Below, piece after piece: positions 1-5,022 of a stretch of 5,022 bases of DNA. Under the pieces are notes generated by a model. It was not told the DNA's origin and did not search any database. It was given only the letters and a program-made list of their open reading frames with translations. The position numbers and the translations under genes were made by a program. The stretch's first letter is position 1; every line of letters begins with the position of its first letter. Source of the stretch: Candidatus Omnitrophota bacterium (GTDB lineage Bacteria > Omnitrophota > Gorgyraeia > Tantalellales > Tantalellaceae); assembly GCA_023142805.1 (NCBI GenBank), contig JAGLIU010000219.1, positions 1 to 5,022 on the forward strand. Direction: 5' to 3'.

Positions 1-20
1 CGAGTTGTGGAGAAAATTTT

Positions 21-64
21 GTACCGGGTACCGGGTTGTGAGGCAACTTGTCCCCAAGAACCGG
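21..64. repeat. Short REP-like palindromic cluster at left edge
   Basis: This stretch contains a direct GTACCGG repeat (21-27 and 28-34) and overlapping small hairpins: GTTG/CAAC (35-38 with 44-47) and a perfect CTTG-TCCC-CAAG stem-loop (47-58). They are enclosed by an imperfect outer stem CCGGgTT/AACCGG (31-37 with 59-64). Nested small palindromes rich in CCGG between genes are typical of REP-type extragenic repeats, which are often mobilised by Y1-family REP transposases. The resemblance is structural only. No second copy exists in the window, so repeat status is inferred. Two frames are also open from the left edge through here (stops at 73 and 86), so the tail of an upstream gene cannot be excluded. 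Confidence 0.3.
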
Positions 65-147
65 AGTTTTATTAAAATGTTATTTTGAAGCCTATGGCTC
101 ATAGTTTAATGCAAGGGTGGAATGCTGCTTCCGTTCGTGCTGTATGA

Positions 148-175
148 TTGAAAGAGATCCTTATATTTATTTAAT
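148..175 (+). promoter_or_regulatory. Candidate upstream sigma70-type promoter
   Basis: TTGAAA at 148-153 (5/6 to the -35 consensus) lies 16 bp before TTTAAT at 170-175 (5/6 to the -10 consensus). Transcription would start near 182, inside the left arm of the palindrome at 174-210. That arrangement would suit operator control. The region is AT-rich, so a chance match is quite possible. It is weaker than the extended -10 promoter nearer the gene. Confidence 0.3.
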
Positions 176-210
176 GTTACATTTTTTTGCCTGGCAAAAA
201 AATGTAACAT
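174..210. repeat. Perfect 37-bp palindrome (operator or hairpin)
   Basis: The left arm ATGTTACATTTTTTTGCC (174-191) is the exact reverse complement of 193-210, with only T192 between them. As RNA it would make a 17-bp stem with a 3-nt loop. Each arm carries its own small palindrome, ATGT-T-ACAT (174-182) and ATGT-A-ACAT (202-210), with centres 28 bp apart. No U-run follows directly on either strand, so it is not a standard intrinsic terminator, although the T7/A7 tracts lie inside the stem. It could be a bidirectional terminator for flanking genes, a repressor site with two nested half-sites, or the relic of a mobile element end. The palindrome itself is certain; its role is not known. Confidence 0.9.
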
Positions 211-222
211 CCTAAGTTAAGT

Positions 223-274
223 AAAAAAAAGTCAGAACACATCTAATTTTGCGTGATTTTAACTGTGTTATAAT
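223..274 (+). promoter_or_regulatory. Extended -10 promoter of the large gene
   Basis: TGT-TATAAT at 266-274 is a perfect extended -10 element (TGnTATAAT). The -35 region is poor: ATTTTG or TTTTGC lies at the usual spacing, which is tolerated by extended -10 promoters. An A8 tract at 223-230 would lie about 51-58 bp upstream of the start site, where a distal UP element contacts the polymerase alpha subunit. The predicted transcription start is about 280-282, giving a 5' leader of roughly 35 nt to the first ATG or 50 nt to the second. Confidence 0.6.
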
Positions 275-283
275 AATAGAAAG

Positions 284-313
284 GCGGAGGGTAATGGTGT
301 GTTACCCTTACGC
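284..313 (+). promoter_or_regulatory. 5'-leader hairpin burying the Shine-Dalgarno sequence
   Basis: GCG (284-286) pairs with CGC (311-313), A310 is bulged, and 287-294 pairs with 302-309 through one G-U pair. This makes an 11-bp stem with the 7-nt loop TGGTGTG (295-301). The only good Shine-Dalgarno match, GGAGG at 286-290, is wholly inside the 5' strand of the stem. The hairpin begins about 3 nt from the predicted RNA 5' end and stops just before the ATG at 316. It could limit translation, stabilise the RNA 5' end, or be opened by a ligand, a protein or a translating ribosome. Confidence 0.5.
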
Positions 314-326
314 GGATGAAGATTAA
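294..326 (+). CDS. Possible 10-residue leader peptide (MVCYPYADED)
   Basis: ATG at 294 (or GTG at 297, with a better 6-nt spacing from GGAGG at 286-290) opens a 9- or 10-codon frame that ends with TAA at 324-326. The Shine-Dalgarno sequence is better placed for this frame than for the large gene, where it lies 25 nt or more from either start. The stop falls four bases before the ATG at 331 and ten bases past the ATG at 316, so termination-reinitiation is conceivable. The residues show no obvious run of one amino acid, so classical attenuation is not indicated. So short a frame can easily arise by chance. Confidence 0.25.
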   Translation: MVCYPYADED

Positions 327-3300
327 AATCATGAATAGAATACGAAAACTATCTTTGTTCTTGAGATCTGTAAGTATAGGTATAATGCTTACGTTTTTGC
401 CTGTCAATGCTACTTGGGCGGATAGCTTTGTTTCAGCTGGCGCGCCCGCGCTTGCCGTGGAATTATTGTCCGGGCAGGATTTGATGTTACAACGTTCCGT
501 GGAAGCGAGGCAAGATATCGCTTTAAGAGCGGATATATATGGATCAGTTTTAGCTATATGCAAGTATTTATTCAAAGAAAAACTTCCTTTAAAGTTTTTA
601 TCTCCAAATATAGAAAATGAATTGGGTTATGTTGTGTCCGGACTCGAAAGAGGGAGGGTTACATCGTTTGAACATTTCGAATCTGTGGAACAAAATCCCG
701 GGGTGTTTGTTTCCGCCCCTGAATTTTTATCTGAAGAAGATGTTATAGTGATCCCGTATAGCGGAGGAGGACGGGATGTTCTGATATACGCGGCACAAAA
801 GAATAATCCCAAGTTCGCGCGTTTAGGGGGTGAAGAGGAAAGATTATCCGAGGAGTACGTTATAAAAATACATCGGTTAGAAAGAACAGGTGTAAATAAG
901 CCGTATATTCGAGGTAAAAAAGTCGAAGATATTGCCGCATCCGAAGAAGTTTCTCGTCTAATCCGATCTTTGAAAGAAAAAGATATTTCCGCGACCGTTA
1001 ATAACAAACGGCTTGAGTTTCTTTCCGACAATCCTGCTTCTCTGTTGGATTTTATTAAAAGATTCACTGTGCTTAGAGAGAACGAAGATATTTTATTTGT
1101 TTTAAGAGAACGATTAGCTGTGGAATCGGGAAGGCCTTTAGAGGGGGCGTTAATATCTGAGATGGTAAAAGGTTTATATAACGGAATATTTGATCAAGAA
1201 GAATATCTTAAAACATATTCCGAAGAAAAGCCTTTAAGGGTAAGTATCTTTCGAGGAGGAAGAGGCGCGACAGGGATCACTCGATTTTTAAGTAATATGC
1301 CGAACGTAGCGGTTGACGTTATTTTAGGCGGGACTGATGACGGACGGAGCTGGTATATCGCGGCGCAGGATTTTAACGCTACAGGTTTGCCGGATGTCGG
1401 GAAATCATTGCTCGACTTGGGAAAAGATATAGATGTTATAGATTTTCTAGGCGCGCGGCTGAAAGGTGATAAAGCGGAGCTGGTTGATGGGGTTGAAGAG
1501 TTTATGGACGTAATGGAGGAAGTCGCGAAAGGAAAAACAGGAAAGATAGAAAATAAGCTGGCTGACTATATGGATGGGACAGAAATTTTGGCGGAGAATA
1601 TCAAAGAGTCTTTTACCGAACAGGGGTTAGGGATGGTAGCTGATAAGGGCAAAAGAAATTCCATTATTTTGCTATGCGATGAACTCGCTGATACCTCCAA
1701 AGTATACAGGCGGAGAGCGAAGGCAATTTCAGGGATTTCCAGTTTATTACAGGATATTATTGATAAAGCCGAGTCGGAAAAAGAAGAAACATATATGCGA
1801 TTTCTTAAAAAACAGGTGGATACGGTTTTTAATTTCAACAAAATGTCGGGGCTTTATTTTTATCTGTCTCAAATGGCCCCAGAAAAAGTCTCGAAACTTT
1901 TTCTGTATTTAAGAAAATTTATGGAAGTTTTTCCAAACGTAAAAAAACATGATGATCCTGAAAAGTATACAGATTTTACTTTGCATAATATACCTATGAG
2001 AAGTGTGTTTCTTTTGGGGGCAGCCTGGTATTATGACGGAGATTGGCAAAAAGCTGTGGATGAGTTGTTCGATATAGTGGATGTCCCGGAAAAAAATAAA
2101 ATACTTTTCGCTACAAAAGAGCGGAAACATTTGATGGGGATGTTGGAGGATGGGACGGTGTATTTTACCGAAACAGGTATCAATGAACATCCTAAATCTT
2201 CTAAAATGCTTGGGTTATGGCTGGTGGATAGAAAATTTGACATGAAGGGTTTTGCCGAATATCTTGAAGCTAGAGGAATAATGATAAAGAACATAACAGT
2301 TGATGAAAAATCTGTTCAGGATGAAGGGTTACGTAGAGAGATAATAGAAAACACTATGAAAGTTGATCCTGAATTCGCTGTAAGGACAGCTGAGATCATA
2401 TCAGAGATGTCGATTACGGGAAAATACTCAAAAGAAAAATGTATAGCAAACCCAAAAGCTATAAAGGCTATTGAAAAGGCTGATGCTATTTTTTATAGTG
2501 TTACAACCTTGGAATCCAATATGGGTAGTTCTCTTGTGGTTGAAGGGGTTAAGAAAGCCATAGAAAGAAATGTGGAAGCCGTAAAGATAGATTTTGTTAA
2601 TCCGACTGTGGAAAATGATCCGGTACTCGAAAATGCCGGACAGGGGATAAACGCGGTTGATATAATGGAGAGGATATATAGATATGTAAGCGGGCATCAG
2701 GGATATTGTGTTCCAAGACATACCTGGGAAGGTGTTTCTCATTTTATGGATTATGTTGTGGGTTCCCCTGATATATACGAAAAATTAGACATGCGCAAAA
2801 AGTATATACCGTTTGATCCCGTAACTACAGAAGACTCCGTCTATGGAAGAATAGGTGCGGTAGGGATGGATCTTGAGCTTAAAAAGGCGGTACCTAAACA
2901 AAGAAAAGACTATTCCGGGTATAATGAAGAATACGGGTTTTATTCACCGCAGTTAACGGGAGAGACCATTATTTCGTTAACCGCGCTAAAAGGATCCGGA
3001 TTTAAATTATCGTCAACTGTAGGATTAGAATTTTTAAGTCCGGATGAAAAAGAAAATCCGCAAAAAGAAACGATGAACAGGTTTAGGAATGTTATAAGGG
3101 AAGTAGTTAGGGACGGTAAAAAAATAGCCTGGGTCTCGGATCTTGAGGATACGATGAATAAATCGGGGATAAGAGTGTCGGAGGAGGCTCTGGATGTGAT
3201 CATAGAGATATTGCGTCAGGGTATTCCGTTTATTGTTATATCGGGATCAAGCCGAAAAAAGATCGACAGATCATTTACGGAATATTTGTTAAAAAAGGTA

Positions 3301-4998
3301 TCTTCGGATGAAAAAAATATTCTGAACAATCTTATAATTTCAAGTAATAGCGGGAATGAGGCATATCAGTATGATATAGACAAAGATAAGTTTGTTCTTT
3401 TTAACGCTGTAGATATGAAGAAAGAGATCGGCGCGGAAAAATATGATCTGGCAATAAAGATCATAAAAGACGTTATGGAAAATTGGGTGGACGCTGATGG
3501 ACGAAATTTTAAAAAGATACTGGAAGTTATTATGGGGATCCGGTTTTCAACCGATGATTCCTGGAGAAGGTTCAAGGGGGGATGTTTGGAGGAAAGGTCT
3601 CCTGAAGGCGGGGATGAGCAAATAACACAGATAGCGTTAAGGTTTTTGGGGAAAGGAGCTGTTCGTTCGCAAAAAGAAGAGTTCAAGAAAAATGGAGGGG
3701 ATGAGTTCAGGGAGCAGTTCGCGAAACATTTAAGAGAAGTATTCCTCAAAAATGAGATACCTCTTAGTGTGACAGTTACGCAGTTAAGCACTATTGATAT
3801 AACATTGAAAGATTTTGATAAAAGTCGCGGTATGGAGATCATCTCTGATAGAATGAAATTAAAGGGTTACTATATTATTTATTCAGGAGATGGATTTTCT
3901 CCCGGGCATAACGATGAATCCGCGTTAAGGGTCGCGAATATTATTTTTAACCTTGGCAAATATTTTAATCCCGTGAGATCCTGTCACTATCGCGCTAAGG
4001 GACATGTTTTCCAACTTCCGGATACAAAAGAAAAAGGGTTTGTGGATCTTATTCATGCGTTTATTGGAGAGATAAAAGATATCAATGAAGAGAAATCCGG
4101 ATCGATAGGGTTTTTGATGAAGACTATGGGAATTGTGAGCGATTTCCGTCAAAGATTTATTTTTGAAACAGATAGGTTTGGTAACAGTATAGGTTGGAGT
4201 ATTCCTGATGGGCTTAAAAAAAATGTGCTGGATCTTTTTTTTCGAGTAGAAGAGGCTATATTTAATACAAAAGCAAAGGAGCATGAAATTGCCCAAGAGG
4301 TAAATAGGGAAATTCCCAGAGCGGAAAAAGAAATAAGAGATTTTAAGATGAATAATATTATCTCGGAACTTATTATACTCGCGCGCCGTGCGAAAGACAG
4401 GGGAGAAGATCTTGTTGTGGCATTGGATACAGGGTGGATACCCGGAAACGCGGAAGGGGATCTTCAGCAGTTGGCAATAAGCGCTTTGATCAACGATATA
4501 GAATCTTTAGGGGGGGGGCTTAAAGGTATTGGTTTCAAAAACCTAAAGATAGTACTCAAAGATCGAAAAAAAGATCTAAAAGAATGGTCTTGTGAGATAA
4601 TGGATTCTCTGGATGAAAAAAATGATTTTTCCAATGTCGTTATTATGGGATCTAAGGGAGTTAAGACATTTTTCGATTCTGAAATATTAGCCGGGGTAGA
4701 CAATGAAAAAAGAGCGTTTATCGCTGAAATAGATCCCTCGGAGCTTGATGCCGCGTATGAGGAATATGGAGAGAGGGAGTCGGAACAGATACTAATAGAT
4801 GTTTTGAGTATGATGGCAGTTGCAATAAACCTGGCTGTCGGAGGCAGAAACGCGCCGGATATTCCCATGATAGTAAAGGATTCGTATGATAGTGTTAAAC
4901 GGACAGTAGTGTTATTGCCTAAGGCGAGAATGATGGGTTATGGTGATTTGGTAGAGTTCTATAAAGCTGAAAGAAATGCTTTGAAAACAGCGGCATAG
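316..4998 (+). CDS. Giant secreted multidomain protein: CofD/YvcK-like plus phosphomannomutase-like HAD domains
   Basis: Complete 1560-codon gene ending in TAG; function not established. The in-frame stop at 292-294 rules out a start further upstream. ATG 316 gives the longest form, while ATG 331 (residue 6) gives a more usual signal-peptide N-terminus; neither has a well-placed ribosome site. In order the protein shows: a signal peptide (6-35); an unassigned region (36-305); a CofD/YvcK-like domain (GGRGATG 314-320, TDDGRS 340-345, NP 762-763); a PMM-type HAD domain (D942, S976, K1169, GDG 1191-1193, ND 1199-1200); a charged linker (about 1225-1344); and an unassigned alpha/beta end (1345-1560). 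CofD transfers phospholactate onto the F420 precursor and YvcK binds sugar nucleotides; PMM interconverts mannose phosphates. I infer phosphosugar or sugar-nucleotide binding, but diverged active sites could mean a non-catalytic protein. No other gene is visible here; the sequence continues 24 bp past the stop without a terminator. Confidence 0.95.
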   Translation: MKIKIMNRIRKLSLFLRSVSIGIMLTFLPVNATWADSFVSAGAPALAVELLSGQDLMLQRSVEARQDIALRADIYGSVLAICKYLFKEKLPLKFLSPNIENELGYVVSGLERGRVTSFEHFESVEQNPGVFVSAPEFLSEEDVIVIPYSGGGRDVLIYAAQKNNPKFARLGGEEERLSEEYVIKIHRLERTGVNKPYIRGKKVEDIAASEEVSRLIRSLKEKDISATVNNKRLEFLSDNPASLLDFIKRFTVLRENEDILFVLRERLAVESGRPLEGALISEMVKGLYNGIFDQEEYLKTYSEEKPLRVSIFRGGRGATGITRFLSNMPNVAVDVILGGTDDGRSWYIAAQDFNATGLPDVGKSLLDLGKDIDVIDFLGARLKGDKAELVDGVEEFMDVMEEVAKGKTGKIENKLADYMDGTEILAENIKESFTEQGLGMVADKGKRNSIILLCDELADTSKVYRRRAKAISGISSLLQDIIDKAESEKEETYMRFLKKQVDTVFNFNKMSGLYFYLSQMAPEKVSKLFLYLRKFMEVFPNVKKHDDPEKYTDFTLHNIPMRSVFLLGAAWYYDGDWQKAVDELFDIVDVPEKNKILFATKERKHLMGMLEDGTVYFTETGINEHPKSSKMLGLWLVDRKFDMKGFAEYLEARGIMIKNITVDEKSVQDEGLRREIIENTMKVDPEFAVRTAEIISEMSITGKYSKEKCIANPKAIKAIEKADAIFYSVTTLESNMGSSLVVEGVKKAIERNVEAVKIDFVNPTVENDPVLENAGQGINAVDIMERIYRYVSGHQGYCVPRHTWEGVSHFMDYVVGSPDIYEKLDMRKKYIPFDPVTTEDSVYGRIGAVGMDLELKKAVPKQRKDYSGYNEEYGFYSPQLTGETIISLTALKGSGFKLSSTVGLEFLSPDEKENPQKETMNRFRNVIREVVRDGKKIAWVSDLEDTMNKSGIRVSEEALDVIIEILRQGIPFIVISGSSRKKIDRSFTEYLLKKVSSDEKNILNNLIISSNSGNEAYQYDIDKDKFVLFNAVDMKKEIGAEKYDLAIKIIKDVMENWVDADGRNFKKILEVIMGIRFSTDDSWRRFKGGCLEERSPEGGDEQITQIALRFLGKGAVRSQKEEFKKNGGDEFREQFAKHLREVFLKNEIPLSVTVTQLSTIDITLKDFDKSRGMEIISDRMKLKGYYIIYSGDGFSPGHNDESALRVANIIFNLGKYFNPVRSCHYRAKGHVFQLPDTKEKGFVDLIHAFIGEIKDINEEKSGSIGFLMKTMGIVSDFRQRFIFETDRFGNSIGWSIPDGLKKNVLDLFFRVEEAIFNTKAKEHEIAQEVNREIPRAEKEIRDFKMNNIISELIILARRAKDRGEDLVVALDTGWIPGNAEGDLQQLAISALINDIESLGGGLKGIGFKNLKIVLKDRKKDLKEWSCEIMDSLDEKNDFSNVVIMGSKGVKTFFDSEILAGVDNEKRAFIAEIDPSELDAAYEEYGERESEQILIDVLSMMAVAINLAVGGRNAPDIPMIVKDSYDSVKRTVVLLPKARMMGYGDLVEFYKAERNALKTAA
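331..420 (+). other. Sec signal peptide segment of the large protein
   Basis: Residues 6-11 (MNRIRK) are basic, and residues 18-30 form a hydrophobic stretch. Two signal peptidase I sites are possible: after VNA (residue 32) or after TWA (residue 35), just before D36. R17 interrupts the hydrophobic core on its N-side, leaving about 13 hydrophobic residues, which is adequate for a signal peptide. No lipobox cysteine is present. Export to the periplasm is therefore expected unless the segment stays uncleaved as a membrane anchor. Confidence 0.75.
1237..2991 (+). other. CofD/YvcK-like (UPF0052) domain with large insert
   Basis: The order of motifs follows the family. A glycine loop GGRGATG (314-320) lies after a beta strand, then TDDGRS (340-345), then LPDVGKSLLDL (358-368) matching the family PGDIRNCLVAL stretch. 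LHNIPM (556-561) matches the HxxGN helix start, followed by GDWQKAVDEL (575-584), ATKERKHLMGMLEDG (599-613), KAIEKADAIFYSVTTL (717-732) matching AIxxADxIxxGPGSL, and NPTVEND (762-768) matching NxxxxxGET. The usual family length is about 320 residues; this one spans nearly 585 because of a charged helical insert at about 370-550 and further additions. YvcK binds UDP-sugars, while CofD joins phospholactate to a flavin. The homology looks sound, but the ligand here is unknown. Confidence 0.75.
3103..3975 (+). other. Phosphomannomutase-like HAD (subclass IIB) domain
   Basis: Motif I is D942-L-E-D-T946, where PMM has DVDGT. Motif II is S976 in VISGSS. K1169 in DFDK is motif III, and the SGDGFSPGHND stretch (1190-1200) is motif IV, matching the PMM signature GDKTxPGGND. 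The cap also matches PMM: FKGGCLEERSPEG (1086-1098) aligns with FRNGMLNVSPIG, and FREQFAKHLREVF (1131-1143) with IRQKFVADLRKEF. The size, about 280 residues, is close to the roughly 250 of PMM. Two departures matter: Glu944 replaces the second aspartate, and the cap arginines that hold the sugar phosphate are missing. Fold assignment is good; enzyme activity is doubtful. Confidence 0.75.
4348..4995 (+). other. Unassigned alpha/beta C-terminal module
   Basis: Residues 1345-1560 alternate helices and hydrophobic strands: DLVVALDTGWI (1365-1375), then LKIVLKD, NVVIMG, AFIAEID, a helix with MMAVAINLAVGG, and a closing VVLLPKARMMGYGDLVEFYK. I do not recognise a named family. It resembles, from memory only, a C-terminal block shared by giant Omnitrophota proteins that ends in an LPKA-type strand and a YxxLxxxY-type helix. 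A binding or Rossmann-like fold is a guess. The G9 tract at 4510-4518 lies within it. Confidence 0.45.
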
Positions 4999-5022
4999 GT
5001 AGGGGTAAAAGGCTAAGGGCTA

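Noticed and set aside
1..88. C-terminal tail of an upstream gene (frames open from the left edge, ending at TAA 73-75 or TGA 86-88)
   Set aside because: Two overlapping frames are open and neither short peptide is recognisable. Fewer than 30 codons give no basis to choose, and hairpins fill the same bases.
89..104. Alternative small hairpins AGCC-TAT-GGCT and CTATG-GCT-CATAG, as a possible riboswitch or small RNA
   Set aside because: The stems are only 4-5 bp, they exclude each other, and no conserved riboswitch core was recognised nearby.
174..210. Ordinary rho-independent terminator
   Set aside because: The stem is not followed directly by a U-run on either strand. The T7/A7 tracts are inside the stem instead, so only an unusual or bidirectional terminator role is left open.
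1384..1407. GLPDVGKS (residues 357-364), a formal match to the Walker A pattern GxxxxGKS
   Set aside because: No hydrophobic beta strand precedes it and no Walker B partner is evident. The segment is better explained as the PGDIRNCLVAL-equivalent of the CofD/YvcK fold.
3694..3708. GGDEF pentapeptide (residues 1127-1131), as in diguanylate cyclases
   Set aside because: It falls in a stretch that aligns with the phosphomannomutase cap helix, and no other GGDEF-domain features surround it. It is a chance match.
3366..3842. 158-codon minus-strand open frame, and similar minus-strand frames such as 4464-4868 and 627-1067
   Set aside because: All lie inside the large gene, whose protein shows real domain motifs through those regions. 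The antisense products are serine-rich and low in complexity, as expected of shadows.
4999..5022. Terminator or start of a next gene after the stop codon
   Set aside because: The 24 bases contain purine-rich words such as AGGGG and a near-repeat GGCTAA/GGGCTA, but no stem with a U-run and no start codon. Too little sequence remains to call anything.

Overview
The window holds one very long gene on the plus strand (316-4998, 1560 codons), about 315 bp of upstream non-coding DNA, and 24 bp of downstream sequence. AT-leaning composition, frequent AGA/AGG and ATA codons, and a huge multidomain protein with a Sec-type signal peptide suggest an uncultivated bacterium. Candidatus Omnitrophota (OP3) or a relative is my tentative guess, from the resemblance of the signal peptide and C-terminus to giant proteins I remember from that group. 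I could not check this.

Upstream region (1-315). Bases 21-64 form small hairpins rich in GTACCGG and CCGG words, resembling an extragenic palindromic repeat. Bases 174-210 form a perfect 37-bp palindrome with a nested ATGT-N-ACAT motif in each arm. A second promoter candidate (148-175) runs into it. The best promoter is a perfect extended -10 (266-274) with an A8 tract upstream. Its predicted RNA begins almost directly with an 11-bp hairpin that buries the only good Shine-Dalgarno sequence. A 10-codon reading frame sits inside and after this hairpin and ends four bases before the second possible start of the big gene.

The gene. In order, the protein has a signal peptide (about residues 6-35), an unassigned N-terminal region (36-305), a CofD/YvcK-like (UPF0052) domain (about 308-892) split by a large helical insert, a phosphomannomutase-like HAD domain (about 930-1220), a charged linker, and an unassigned alpha/beta C-terminal module (about 1345-1560). 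CofD/YvcK proteins bind phosphorylated metabolites or sugar nucleotides, and PMM-type HAD domains act on hexose phosphates. A role with phosphosugars or sugar nucleotides is therefore the simplest reading. However, several ligand and catalytic positions have changed in both domains, and the export signal is at odds with their usual cytoplasmic setting. The protein may be a sensor, a scaffold or an enzyme of altered specificity.

No RNA gene, CRISPR array, transposase or confident terminator was seen. No U-tract terminator follows the stop codon within the window, so co-transcription with a gene beyond the right edge is possible.
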